A DNA stretch of 64,000 nt from Thioclava sediminum (GCF_002020355.1 NZ_MPZV01000005.1:124001-188000), one strand, 5' to 3'. Counted from the first letter of the stretch, positions 42,062 through 50,878 are shown. The notes: generated from the sequence alone by a model not told the origin. A program made the numbers and translations.

Positions 42062-42805
42062 TCACAGATAGACCGAGAGGCCCCGCCACCCTGCCAGCAC
42101 CGCCGAGATCGCCATCACCCCGATCGCGATCTTGCGGTATTGCGCATGATCGAGCCGCGCGAAGGCCGCCGTGCCCGCCCAGGTGCCCAGCGCCATCGGC
42201 GGCACGGAAATCGCGGTCAGCCAGAGCACCTCCCCGTCAATCGCACCTGCGAGCCACAGCCCCGGCACCGCGATCACCGAAGCCACGAAGAAGAACAGCA
42301 GCAACGAGGCCCGCGTCTGTGCAGGCGGCGTGCCTGCGCCGAGGTAATAGACCACAGCCGGAGGTCCGGGCATCGCGGCCAGACCTGAGAACGCGCCCGA
42401 GGCCACACCCGCCAGCAGCGCCAGCCCCGAATGCGGCTGCGGCGCCGCGGGCTTGTAGCGCAGCAGCATCGCGAGCCCTCCCAGCACCAGCACCGCAATC
42501 GCCATCCGTGCGGCATCGGGGCTGAGCGCACTGAGCGCCCAGATCCCCAGCGGCGTGCCGATCAGCGACCCGGCACAGAGCCGCAGCAGCGAGGGCCGAT
42601 GGACGGCCCCGCGCAGCTTGACCAGATCGTGCAGCCCCACGACCACCTGCAACAGAACCGCCATCGCGACCGCCTCCAGAGGCGGGATGAACAGCGACAG
42701 GATAGGCACAGCAGCAATCGCGAAGCCGAATCCCGCCATGCCGCGCAGCACCGCCGCATAGGCCACGGCGAGGATCACATAGAGGGTCGTGGCGTCGAAC
42801 ATCAT
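42062..42805 (-). CDS. TauE/SafE-family anion exporter
   Basis: The protein has 247 residues with about eight membrane helices in two related halves and the family segments GFGFAIAAVPILSLF and GSLIGTPLGIW. It lies directly beside tauR and the taurine genes, so sulfite or sulfoacetate export is a sensible role. Other TauE/SafE proteins carry unrelated anions. Two adjacent ATG codons allow a start at 42805 or 42802. Confidence 0.85.
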   Translation of the reverse strand: MMFDATTLYVILAVAYAAVLRGMAGFGFAIAAVPILSLFIPPLEAVAMAVLLQVVVGLHDLVKLRGAVHRPSLLRLCAGSLIGTPLGIWALSALSPDAARMAIAVLVLGGLAMLLRYKPAAPQPHSGLALLAGVASGAFSGLAAMPGPPAVVYYLGAGTPPAQTRASLLLFFFVASVIAVPGLWLAGAIDGEVLWLTAISVPPMALGTWAGTAAFARLDHAQYRKIAIGVMAISAVLAGWRGLSVYL

Positions 42806-42832
42806 CGGCTCCGTCAGGGTCTTTCTCTCGCC

Positions 42833-44338
42833 CTAGCTCGCCGCCTGCGCGCCCGATTGGTCCAGAGCGGCATTTTCGTTGGGGCCAGAGACGCCCTCTT
42901 GCGCCAGCCGCGCCGCGATCTCGCCCAAGAGACGCATCCCCGGCACGATGGCTTCGGTCTCGATCAGCGACAGGCCAAGCCGGATGAAGCGCCCCGCCTG
43001 TTCAGGGGCCACGAAAGGATCACCGTTTTCCAGCAAGATGCCTTCCGCCCCCGCCGCCGCGATCAATTCGCGCCCGTCGACACCTTCGGGCAGCTCCAGC
43101 CAGACCGACGAGCCGCCATGACACGGATCGGGCGCACGGAAACCGGGCAGCAGATCGGGCAGATGCTCCATCACGCGATACCAGCGGTCGGCATGGGCCG
43201 CGCGCAGCTTGCGCAGCAGCGACAGGTAATGCCCCTCGGCCAGAAAAATCGCGGCCGTGCGCTGGTTGTTGAGCGGGACCGAGCGATGCACCAGCCGCCG
43301 CAGCCAGCGCGCCTCTTTCACCAGCGGCTCGGGGGCCACCAGAAAGCCCAGGCGCACCCCCGGCGCGAGCGTCTTCGAAAGCGTGCCGAGATAGATCACC
43401 CGCCCGTCCCGGTCGCGCGATTTCAGCGCCGGTTCGCGGGCGAAGGCGACCTCGCCCTCATAGTCGTCCTCGATGATCAGGAAATCGTCCTGCGAGGCCC
43501 GCGCGAGGATCTCGTCGCGGCGCGGCCCCGGCATCATCACCATCGAGGGGCAATGCGCGCCCGGTGTCAGCAGCGCCAGATCGAGCCCCTGCCCCGAGGC
43601 GATCCGCGCACCTTTCTCGTCGATCGGCAGCGGCACGCTCTGCGCGCCGGACATCTCGAAGATGAAGCGCGAATCCGGGTAGCCCGGCATCTCGCAGCCC
43701 ACGCGCTTGCCCGCCCCCGCCAGAAGCTGCGCGAGCAGGTAGAACCCCTCCTGCGCGCCGAGCGTGATCAGGATCTCCTCGGGCCGCGCATAGATGCCGC
43801 GCTCGGGCAGGATGCGGGTGCGGATCTGTTCGATCAGCATCGGATCGTCATCGACCGCGCGATCCGCCGCCCACCAGTCGAGCGAGGCCCGCCCCAATGT
43901 ATCGCGCGAAGAATTGCGCCACGCGTTGAGCGGGAACAGCCGCGGATCGACCTGCCCGAAGATGAACGGATAGGGATAGTCCTGCCAGTTCAGCGGCTTG
44001 CGGATATGGTTGAGCTGCGACGGGGTCACCCCGATGCGCGCTTTCCAATCGACCACGGAGGCGCCCGCGACGCTCTGGCCCTTCCCCTGTCCGCGAGTGG
44101 CGACGAACAGCCCGCGGCGCGGCTGCGCCTCGAGATAGCCGCGCGCGACCAGCTCGTCATAAACGGCGGTGGCGGTGTTGCGCGCGATACCCAGCTTCTC
44201 GGCCAGCGCGCGCGAGGACAGCACCTTCTGCCCCGGCGCCATCTTGCCCGCATGAATCGCCGCGATCAGCGCCTGACGCAGCTGGCTTTGCAGCGGCTCG
44301 GGGCTGTTGCGGTCGATGGAGACGGGCAAGCGATCCAT
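42833..44338 (-). CDS. tauR: MocR-type regulator of taurine genes (TauR)
   Basis: The protein has 501 residues. The N-terminal GntR winged helix (about 12-80: RQALIAAIHAGKMAPGQKVLSSRALAEKLGIARNT...) is joined to a class I aminotransferase-like domain with IIEDDYEGE for the PLP-ring aspartate and a pyridoxal lysine in LSKTLAPGVRLG. This is the MocR/GabR plan. It is divergent from the taurine:pyruvate aminotransferase gene, exactly as TauR of Rhodobacter capsulatus. Sites at 44375-44534 could be its targets. The ATG at 44338 has AAGGAG upstream. Confidence 0.85.
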   Translation of the reverse strand: MDRLPVSIDRNSPEPLQSQLRQALIAAIHAGKMAPGQKVLSSRALAEKLGIARNTATAVYDELVARGYLEAQPRRGLFVATRGQGKGQSVAGASVVDWKARIGVTPSQLNHIRKPLNWQDYPYPFIFGQVDPRLFPLNAWRNSSRDTLGRASLDWWAADRAVDDDPMLIEQIRTRILPERGIYARPEEILITLGAQEGFYLLAQLLAGAGKRVGCEMPGYPDSRFIFEMSGAQSVPLPIDEKGARIASGQGLDLALLTPGAHCPSMVMMPGPRRDEILARASQDDFLIIEDDYEGEVAFAREPALKSRDRDGRVIYLGTLSKTLAPGVRLGFLVAPEPLVKEARWLRRLVHRSVPLNNQRTAAIFLAEGHYLSLLRKLRAAHADRWYRVMEHLPDLLPGFRAPDPCHGGSSVWLELPEGVDGRELIAAAGAEGILLENGDPFVAPEQAGRFIRLGLSLIETEAIVPGMRLLGEIAARLAQEGVSGPNENAALDQSGAQAAS

Positions 44339-44374
44339 GATCTGGCTCCTTGAATTTGCCCTCGCATCTGCGCT

Positions 44375-44534
44375 CTGGCCCCATGGAAGAGCAAGGTCGA
44401 GCGGGCCAGATGCCGCCCGATCTTCGGCAATCGCCCAATTTCCGGTCATTTGCCCAGCTCAGGGCTTAAAACCTCTGCCCGAAATACATCGATGCCGAAA
44501 TCTGGCCCCATCGGAATTGGCGCCCTGGCCCTCA
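44375..44534. promoter_or_regulatory. CTGGCCC repeats between tauR and tpa
   Basis: CTGGCCCCAT occurs at 44375-44384 and 44502-44511, CTGGCCCTCA at 44525-44534, and the inverted form GGGCCAG at 44403-44409. The pair at 44502 and 44525 is a direct repeat with a 23-base step, about two helical turns. MocR regulators commonly bind such direct repeats with a CTGG core. They lie upstream of both tauR and tpa. Confidence 0.5.
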
Positions 44535-44592
44535 CATGCTGCGCTGCCGCAATGCTTGACTGGCGCCGAACCCAAAGGAAAGGGAAACCCCG

Positions 44593-45966
44593 ATGGACGG
44601 TCAGTTCAACGATATCAGCGCCACGGTCGAAGCCGACCGCGCCCATGTCTGGCACCACCTGTTCCAGCACGCAGCCCTGGACCACCGCGATCCGCGCATT
44701 CTTGTCGAGGGCAAGGGCATGACGGTCTGGGACCAGAATGGTCGCGACTATCTCGATGCGGTCTCGGGCGGCGTGTGGACGGTCAATGTCGGCTATGGCC
44801 GCGAGAGCATCGCCAATGCCGTGCGCGATCAGCTTCTGAAGATGAACTACTTCGCGGGCTCGGCGGGCACGATCCCGGCGGCGCAATTCGCCGCCCGTCT
44901 GGTCGAGAAGACGCCGGGCCTGAGCCGCGTCTTCTTCGCGAACTCGGGCTCCGAGGCGAATGAGAAGGCCTTCAAGATGGTGCGCCAGATCGCCCATAAG
45001 CATCATGGCGGCAAGAAGTGGAAGATCCTCTACCGCGAGCGCGACTACCATGGCACCTCGCTGGGCGCGATGGCGGCCTGCGGTCAGGAACAGCGCCGCG
45101 ACCAGTATGGCCCCTTCCCCGACGGGTTCGTCGCCGTGCCGCATTGCCTCGAATATCGCGCGCAATGGGATGACGAAGATTACGGCCTGCGCGCCGCGAA
45201 CGCGATCGAAGAGGTCATCCTGCGCGAAGGCCCCGACACCGTGGGCGCGATCTGCCTCGAGCCGATCACCGCAGGCGGCGGCGTCATCACCCCGCCCGCG
45301 GGCTATTGGGAGCGCGTGCAGGAAATCTGCACCAAATACGACATCCTGATCCATATGGACGAGGTCGTCTGCGGCATGGGCCGCACCGGCGAGTGGTTCG
45401 GCTACCAGCATTACGGCATCAAGCCCGATTTCGTGACCACCGCGAAGGGTCTGGCTTCGGGCTATGCCGCGATTTCGTGCCTGATCACCACCGAGGAGGT
45501 GTTCGAGAAATTCCGCTCCGATCCCGACGATCCGATGAGCTATTTCCGCGATATCTCCACCTTCGGCGGCTGCACAGCAGGCCCGGCGGCGGCGCTGGAG
45601 AACATGCGCATCATCGAGGACGAGAACCTGCTCGCGAACACCAACGCGATGGGCGACCTGCTGATGGACCGCCTGATGGAGCTGAAGGACAAGCACGCCG
45701 TCGTGGGCGATGTGCGCGGCAAGGGCCTGTTCTGCGGGCTGGAACTGGTCGCGGATCGCGCCACGAAAGAGCCGCTCGACGAGAAGCTCGTCGAAGGTGT
45801 GGTCGGTGCCTGCGACGCGGAAGGCGTGATCATCGGCAAGACCTCGCGCTCGTTCAAAGGCTTCAACAACACGCTGTGTCTGAGCCCCGCGCTGATTGTC
45901 GGCCCGTCCGAGATCACCCGGATCACCGAGACGATCGACCGCGCGCTGGCCAAGCTCAGCGCCTGA
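44593..45966 (+). CDS. tpa: Taurine:pyruvate aminotransferase
   Basis: The protein has 457 residues of the class III aminotransferase family. The phosphate-binding NSGSEANEKAFK (118-129), Asp256 in HMDEVVCGMGRTG and the pyridoxal lysine Lys285 in TTAKGLASG are visible. It converts taurine and pyruvate to sulfoacetaldehyde and alanine. The assignment rests on the adjacent tauR and tauABC; beta-alanine or other omega-amines are possible alternatives. AAAGGAAAGGG precedes the ATG. Confidence 0.85.
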   Translation: MDGQFNDISATVEADRAHVWHHLFQHAALDHRDPRILVEGKGMTVWDQNGRDYLDAVSGGVWTVNVGYGRESIANAVRDQLLKMNYFAGSAGTIPAAQFAARLVEKTPGLSRVFFANSGSEANEKAFKMVRQIAHKHHGGKKWKILYRERDYHGTSLGAMAACGQEQRRDQYGPFPDGFVAVPHCLEYRAQWDDEDYGLRAANAIEEVILREGPDTVGAICLEPITAGGGVITPPAGYWERVQEICTKYDILIHMDEVVCGMGRTGEWFGYQHYGIKPDFVTTAKGLASGYAAISCLITTEEVFEKFRSDPDDPMSYFRDISTFGGCTAGPAAALENMRIIEDENLLANTNAMGDLLMDRLMELKDKHAVVGDVRGKGLFCGLELVADRATKEPLDEKLVEGVVGACDAEGVIIGKTSRSFKGFNNTLCLSPALIVGPSEITRITETIDRALAKLSA

Positions 45967-45980
45967 CACGGATCAACACT

Positions 45981-46006
45981 GGCCCGGGCGGGCAACCGCC
46001 CCGGCC
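45981..46006 (+). other. GC-rich hairpin between tpa and tauA
   Basis: GGCCCGGGCGG and CCGCCCCGGCC form eleven-base arms with one C-C mismatch around a four-base loop, 15 bases after the tpa stop. There is no T-run, so it may only reduce read-through or protect the message end. Confidence 0.35.
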
Positions 46007-46059
46007 CCTCCCCGAAAGAGGCCGCAAACGGCCCGCTCAACCAACAGACGAGGATAGAC

Positions 46060-47058
46060 ATGTTCAAGAAAACCGCCCGTTACGCGACGCTCGCGCTGAT
46101 CGGCCTGCTGCCGATGGCCACGGCGGCCTCGGCCGAAACGCTGATCATCGGCAATTTCGGGACGCCGATCCCGATGATGACCAAGGTGAAGACCGAGGAC
46201 TATGCAAAGGCGATGGGCTACGATGTCGAGTGGCGCAAATTCGCCTCGGGCACCGACGTGATCGCCGCGATGGCCTCGGGCGACGTTAAGCTCGCAGCGC
46301 TCGGCTCCTCGCCCTTCGCCATCGCGGCCAGCCAAGGCGTTCCGATCAAGCTGTTCATGATCGGCGACGTGATCGGTCAGGCCGAGAGCCTGATCGCGCA
46401 TGACGGCTCGGGGATTTCGTCGCTGGCCGACCTCAAGGGCAAGCGCGTGGCCGTGCCGGTCGGCTCGACCGCGCATTTCTCGCTCACCGGCGCGCTCAAG
46501 CATGAGGGCATCTCGGAAAGCGACCTGACCATCCTGTCGATGTCGCCCGATCAGATCGCCGCCGCGTGGGAGCAGAACGCCATCGACGCCGCATGGATCT
46601 GGGACCCGGTGCAGTCGCAGCTGCTGAAATCGGGCACCCGCATTATGGGCGCGGACGAGACCGCGAAATGGGGCTACCCGACCTTTGACGGCTGGGTCGT
46701 CAACAGCCAGTGGGCCGAGGAAAACCCGGAAGCCGTCGCAGGCTTCGTGAAGGTCACTGCAGCTGCCGACGCAGCCTATATCGACAACAAGGACGCCTGG
46801 ACCGCCGACAGCGACGAGGTGAAAGAGATCGCCACGAATACCGGTGCGGACGCAGCACAGGTTCCGGGCATTCTCGGTGGCTACACCTTCCTCAAGCCCG
46901 CCGATCAGGTCGGCTCCGACTGGCTGGGTGGTGCGATGGCGCCTGCGATCAAATCGACCGCCGAATTCCTGAAGGAAGCGGGCCGGATCGACTCGGTGGC
47001 CGATGACTACTCGCAGTTCATCACGCTCAAGCCGCTGCAAGACGCAATGGGCGAATAA
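46060..47058 (+). CDS. tauA: Taurine ABC transporter substrate-binding protein
   Basis: The protein has 332 residues. The Sec signal is visible in ARYATLALIGLLPMATAASAET. The mature part is an SsuA/TauA-type binding protein (VEWRKFASGTDVIAAMASGDVKLAALGSSPFAIAASQG, GISSLADLKGKRVAVPVGST, AWEQNAIDAAWIWDPVQ). It binds taurine in the periplasm and hands it to TauBC. GAGGATAG precedes the ATG. Confidence 0.92.
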   Translation: MFKKTARYATLALIGLLPMATAASAETLIIGNFGTPIPMMTKVKTEDYAKAMGYDVEWRKFASGTDVIAAMASGDVKLAALGSSPFAIAASQGVPIKLFMIGDVIGQAESLIAHDGSGISSLADLKGKRVAVPVGSTAHFSLTGALKHEGISESDLTILSMSPDQIAAAWEQNAIDAAWIWDPVQSQLLKSGTRIMGADETAKWGYPTFDGWVVNSQWAEENPEAVAGFVKVTAAADAAYIDNKDAWTADSDEVKEIATNTGADAAQVPGILGGYTFLKPADQVGSDWLGGAMAPAIKSTAEFLKEAGRIDSVADDYSQFITLKPLQDAMGE

Positions 47059-47071
47059 AGACACGCCCCAG

Positions 47072-47100
47072 CGCCCGGCCAGAGATCTGGCCGGGCGTTT
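47072..47100 (+). terminator. Terminator-like hairpin between tauA and tauB
   Basis: CGCCCGGCCAGA and TCTGGCCGGGCG form a perfect twelve-base stem (47072-47083, 47086-47097) with almost no loop, followed by TTT. It sits 13 bases after the tauA stop. It likely stops part of the transcripts, so that more binding protein than TauBC is made. Confidence 0.65.
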
Positions 47101-47136
47101 CCCATTCCCCAGCTCCGCCCCGGAAAGGAAGCCCAG

Positions 47137-47922
47137 ATGCTTGAAATCCGCCGCGCCTCCGTACTCTACCCCGCCCGTGACAAATCCGAGCCGGTCGAAG
47201 CCCTTCGCAATGTCGAGCTGACCATCGAGCCGGGCGAATTCGTGGTCGCCCTCGGCGCCTCGGGTTGCGGGAAATCGACCCTCCTGAACCTGATCGCGGG
47301 GTTCCTCGCGCCGAGTTCGGGCCAGATCAAACTCGACGGCGCCCCCGTGACCGGCCCCGGCCAGGACCGCGCCGTGGTGTTCCAGAAACACGCGCTGATG
47401 CCGTGGATGAACGTGCTCGACAACCTCGCCTTCGGGCTGAAGCTGCAGGGCGTCGCCAAGGCCGAACGCTACAAGGTCGCCCGCGAATTCCTGACCGTGC
47501 TGGGCCTCGAGGGGTTCGAGGACAGCCCCGTCTACATGCTCTCGGGCGGGATGCAGCAACGCGTGGGCATCGGCCGGGCGCTCACTGCCGATCCGCGCAT
47601 CCTGCTGATGGACGAACCGCTCGGCGCGCTCGATGCGCTGACCCGCGAACGCGCGCAGGAACTGATCCTGAAAATCTGGGAAGCGCAGGGCAAATCGGTC
47701 TTCCTGATCACCCACTCGGTCGAGGAAGCGCTCTTCATGGGCTCCAAGCTGATCGTGATGTCGCCTCGTCCGGGCCGGATCACGCATCGCTTCGACCTGC
47801 CCTTCTCGCGCCGTTTCCTCGCAGGCGAAAGCGCCCGCGACGTGAAGGCATCCCCCGAATTCATCGCGATGCGCGAGACCATTCTCGGCATCATCTTCGC
47901 AGACGAGGAGAAGGCCGCATGA
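47137..47922 (+). CDS. tauB: Taurine ABC transporter ATPase
   Basis: The protein has 261 residues. Walker A is GASGCGKST, the Q-loop is VFQKHALMPWMN, the signature is LSGGMQQRVGIGRAL, Walker B is ILLMDEPLGALD, and the H-loop is LITHSVEEA. These are the features of the nitrate/taurine ATPase family. AAGGAAG precedes the ATG and its stop overlaps tauC by four bases. Confidence 0.93.
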   Translation: MLEIRRASVLYPARDKSEPVEALRNVELTIEPGEFVVALGASGCGKSTLLNLIAGFLAPSSGQIKLDGAPVTGPGQDRAVVFQKHALMPWMNVLDNLAFGLKLQGVAKAERYKVAREFLTVLGLEGFEDSPVYMLSGGMQQRVGIGRALTADPRILLMDEPLGALDALTRERAQELILKIWEAQGKSVFLITHSVEEALFMGSKLIVMSPRPGRITHRFDLPFSRRFLAGESARDVKASPEFIAMRETILGIIFADEEKAA

Positions 47923-48785
47923 CCATGGATATCCAAGATGACAGCCGCCCCGCCCCGATGATCAAACGCATTTTCCGCCAAGCCCCCACCAAACCCGGCC
48001 AGACCTATGGCGTGCCGGGCGAAGGCAACACGATCAAGATCTCGGTCGTGGCCGTTCTGATGGTGCTGGGCCTGTGGCAGATCGTGACCGCCTCCGGCCT
48101 GATCGCGCCGCTGTTCCTGCCCTCACCCGTGGCGGTCGTGCAGAAGCTCTTCGGACTGATCTCGACCGGCTTCACCGGCGTGCCGCTCTGGGAGCATATC
48201 CTCGTCTCCGCAGGCCGTGTCTTCGCCGCCTTCGCGCTGGCCTGCATCATCGGAATTCCGCTGGGTCTGGCGATGGGGATGAGCCCGGTGATGCGCGGGC
48301 TGTTCGATCCCTTCCTCGAGTTCTACCGTCCGATCCCGCCGCTGGCCTATCTGCCGCTGATGATCATCTGGTTCGGCATCGGCGAGACGTCGAAAGTGTT
48401 GCTGATCTTCCTGTCGGTGCTGGCCCCGATGGCGCTTGGGGCGCGTGCAGGCGTCCGCTCGGTCGCGATCGAGCAGATCCATGCCGCCTATTCGCTGGGG
48501 GCGAGCCGCGCGCAGGTGCTGCGCGAAGTGGTGCTGCCCTCGGCGCTGCCGGAAATCCTGACCGCGATGCGGATCGGCGTGGGCTTCGGTTGGACGACGC
48601 TGGTCGCCGCCGAGATGGTCGCGGCGACGATGGGGCTGGGCTACATGGTCCTCTCGGCCAGCCAGTTCCTGCAAACCTCGACCGTGCTGGTGGGTATCTT
48701 CCTTATCGGCGGCATCGCGTGGTGTTTCGATCTGGCGATGCGCTGGGTGGAGAAGAAGGTCGTGCCGTGGAAGGGCCGGATGTAA
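47919..48785 (+). CDS. tauC: Taurine ABC transporter permease
   Basis: The protein has 288 residues with six membrane helices and the BPD inner-membrane EAA-like loop (EQIHAAYSLGASRAQVLREVVLPSALPEILTAMRIG). FYRPIPPLAYLPLMIIWFGIGE is typical of SsuC/TauC. The gene ends at a strong terminator. Start at the ATGA overlap with tauB. Confidence 0.93.
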   Translation: MTMDIQDDSRPAPMIKRIFRQAPTKPGQTYGVPGEGNTIKISVVAVLMVLGLWQIVTASGLIAPLFLPSPVAVVQKLFGLISTGFTGVPLWEHILVSAGRVFAAFALACIIGIPLGLAMGMSPVMRGLFDPFLEFYRPIPPLAYLPLMIIWFGIGETSKVLLIFLSVLAPMALGARAGVRSVAIEQIHAAYSLGASRAQVLREVVLPSALPEILTAMRIGVGFGWTTLVAAEMVAATMGLGYMVLSASQFLQTSTVLVGIFLIGGIAWCFDLAMRWVEKKVVPWKGRM

Positions 48786-48799
48786 GCCCGCAACGCGAG

Positions 48800-48828
48800 A
48801 GGCCGGGCATGATCCGCCCGGCCTTTGT
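48800..48828 (+). terminator. Terminator of the tau operon
   Basis: AGGCCGGGC and GCCCGGCCT form a perfect nine-base stem with a seven-base loop, ending in TTTG. It lies 14 bases after tauC. Confidence 0.75.
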
Positions 48829-48891
48829 CCAAGGCGGCGGTCACGTGCTGAAAGGTGCGCGCCGCCGTTGTCATTTATGCATTTCGGAAGA

Positions 48892-50016
48892 TCACTTCGG
48901 CAGCAGCTGATAGAGCGCACCCTCGCCCGCATCCTCGATGATCCAGACCTCGCCCTTGGGCCCCACGGCCACGTCGCGCACCCGCATCTGCAAATCCCAG
49001 CGCGCGATCTGATCCGAGCCGTCGCCCGCGATCAGCGCGAGCCCGTTGCCCGCAAGCCCGCCGATCAGCATATCGCCCTGCCAGTCGGGAAAGTCGCGCC
49101 CCTCATAGACCGCGAGCCCCGCCGGCGCGATCACCGGCGTCCACCAAAGCTTCGGCGCAGCGAAGTCGGGCCGCGTGTCGTGATCGGGGATCGGCTGACC
49201 GGAATAGTGCCGCCCGTTCGAGACCGCGTTCCAGCCGTAATTCTTGCCCTTCTCGATCAGGTTCAGCTCGTCGCCGCCGCGCGGCCCCATCTCATGCTCC
49301 CAGAGCTTGCCGTCGGGCGTGAAGGCGAGGCCGTATTGGTTGCGGTGCCCCTCGGTCCAGGTCTCGGCGCGCACCCCACCCGCCCCTTCATGGGGATTGC
49401 CGGGCGCGGGCTGGCCGTCGCGGGTCAGGCGCAGGATCTTGCCGCGCGGATTGTCGGGGTCCTGCGCGGTGTCGGGCTGCATCCGGTCGCCCACGGTGAG
49501 GTAGAGCATCCCGTCGGGGCCGAACGCCACGATCCCACCGGGCTGGCCACGCCCGCCCGGCGTCTGCTGCCATATCGTCTTCAGCTGCGTGAGCTTGCTG
49601 CCGTCCAGCACGCCCCGCGCCAGATGCAGCGCGTTATCCGGCGCGACATAAGTGATATAGACCTCGCGCGTGTCCGAGAAATCGGGCGGGACAGCGACGT
49701 CGAGCAGCCCGTTCTGACCGCTATATTGCACCTCCGGCAGCCCGCTGATCGCCTGCGCGCCGCCGCCCGTGACATGCCACATCTTGCCCGCCTTGCCGGT
49801 CACCAGAACCGAACTGTCGGGCAAGGGCGCGATGGCCCAGGGGTTTTCCAGCTGCGCGATCGGCTTGAGCACGAAAGGCAGATCGCGGCTCGCGGGTTTC
49901 TCGCCCACGTTCTGCGCGGCGGCAGGGGTGACGAGTGGCGCGAGGCCGAGGCTCGAGAGAACGGGGATCGTCAGGGCGAGCGCCAGAGCAGCGCGCAGAC
50001 TTGGAAACGGGTTCAT
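48892..50016 (-). CDS. PQQ-dependent aldose sugar dehydrogenase (YliI-like)
   Basis: The protein has 374 residues with a Sec signal (ALALTIPVLSSLGLAPLVTPAAAQN). It is a six-bladed propeller of the soluble glucose dehydrogenase type: LENPWAIAPLPDSSVLVTGKAG, GLLDVAVPPDF, the GHRNQYGLAF and HEMGPRGGDELNLI segments that hold PQQ and calcium, and NYGWNAVSNG. It oxidises aldose sugars in the periplasm if PQQ is available; no PQQ biosynthesis genes are in the window. GGAGG precedes the ATG. Confidence 0.88.
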   Translation of the reverse strand: MNPFPSLRAALALALTIPVLSSLGLAPLVTPAAAQNVGEKPASRDLPFVLKPIAQLENPWAIAPLPDSSVLVTGKAGKMWHVTGGGAQAISGLPEVQYSGQNGLLDVAVPPDFSDTREVYITYVAPDNALHLARGVLDGSKLTQLKTIWQQTPGGRGQPGGIVAFGPDGMLYLTVGDRMQPDTAQDPDNPRGKILRLTRDGQPAPGNPHEGAGGVRAETWTEGHRNQYGLAFTPDGKLWEHEMGPRGGDELNLIEKGKNYGWNAVSNGRHYSGQPIPDHDTRPDFAAPKLWWTPVIAPAGLAVYEGRDFPDWQGDMLIGGLAGNGLALIAGDGSDQIARWDLQMRVRDVAVGPKGEVWIIEDAGEGALYQLLPK

Positions 50017-50101
50017 GAAGCACCTCCTCCCCTAGAGATGGGGCGGGGGCGCGCGAGTGGAAGGGGTCTAAGGGGCGCTGCCCCTCTGCCTGCGGCATTC
50101 A

Positions 50102-50170
50102 CCCCGGGATATTTCAAAAGAGCGAAGACATGTAAAAAGGCGTCTTCGCTCTTGCGCAAATATCCCGGGG
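50102..50170. repeat. Long inverted repeat ending in GGGATATTT/AAATATCCC
   Basis: Outer arms of 13 bases (CCCCGGGATATTT, 50102-50114, and its complement, 50158-50170) enclose inner arms of 12 bases (AAGAGCGAAGAC, 50118-50129, and its complement, 50142-50153). Both pairs are perfect. It lies between the starts and ends of oppositely placed genes, outside coding DNA. A second copy of the same plan is at 58821-58897. It could act as a two-way terminator or be a REP-like repeat. Confidence 0.7.
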
Positions 50171-50185
50171 GACGCGCGTTAGCGC

Positions 50186-50252
50186 GGGGGGCAGAGCCCC
50201 CAATTCCTTAAGATAAGATTTGTCGCCCTCCGGAGACGGGGGCAGAGCCCCC
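50186..50252. repeat. Two copies of the GGGGGCAGAGCCCCC hairpin
   Basis: The 15-base palindromic unit occurs at 50187-50201 and 50238-50252. Each can form a six-base stem with a three-base loop. A related form (AGGGGCGCTGCCCCT) stands at 50070-50084. This looks like a small repetitive family clustered beside the long inverted repeat. Confidence 0.6.
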
Positions 50253-50257
50253 TACCG

Positions 50258-50878
50258 TCACTTGAAGTTGCGGCTGTCCTTCAGCTGATCCCAGGCCCAG
50301 ACGACCTCTTGCAGCATCTCTTCCTGAGAGCGGTCGCCGCCGTTCATATCCGGGTGCAGCACCTTGATCAGCGCCTTGTAGCACTTGCGGACCTCGGCCT
50401 TGGTCATCGAGTCCTTCGCCTCGAGAATATCGAGCGCGCGACGTTCGGTCGGCGGCAGCTTGCGGCCCATCGTCCGGCCGGGGTTCTTCGTGGCGTTGTC
50501 GCCGAGGATCTCATGCGGGTCCGAGATCCCGTGACGCGCCCAGCCGGCCTCTTCCTTGGCCTTGCTGAAGGGCTTGGTCGGCCGCTCCCAGACGGTCGCA
50601 TTGTCGAGGAAGGCCTGGAATTCCTCCTCGGACTGACCCTGGAAATAGTTCCAGTTCAGATTGTACTCGCGGACGTGGTCCTTGCAGAACCAGTAGTAGT
50701 CATCGAGGATTTTCGGGCTTTTCGGCGCGCGGTACTTGCCCGGCTCGTTGCAGCCTTCCTTGTCGCAGATCCGGGTCGAGGTCTCGAACGCCCCCGACAT
50801 GCCGCGCCTGCCACGCGAGCGGCGCTTCTTGTCCGCCGCGGCCGAAATGTTGAAGCCGAAAGGATCGCTGTTGCTCAT
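50258..50878 (-). CDS. J-domain protein
   Basis: The protein has 206 residues. A cysteine-containing N-terminal part (RICDKEGCNEPGKYRAPKS ... WFCKDHVREYN) could bind zinc. The C-terminal J domain has KCYKALIKVLHPDMNGG, with the HPD motif that stimulates DnaK. It is typical of a DnaJ-like family common in Rhodobacterales. The role is probably in DnaK-assisted protein handling. Confidence 0.85.
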   Translation of the reverse strand: MSNSDPFGFNISAAADKKRRSRGRRGMSGAFETSTRICDKEGCNEPGKYRAPKSPKILDDYYWFCKDHVREYNLNWNYFQGQSEEEFQAFLDNATVWERPTKPFSKAKEEAGWARHGISDPHEILGDNATKNPGRTMGRKLPPTERRALDILEAKDSMTKAEVRKCYKALIKVLHPDMNGGDRSQEEMLQEVVWAWDQLKDSRNFK

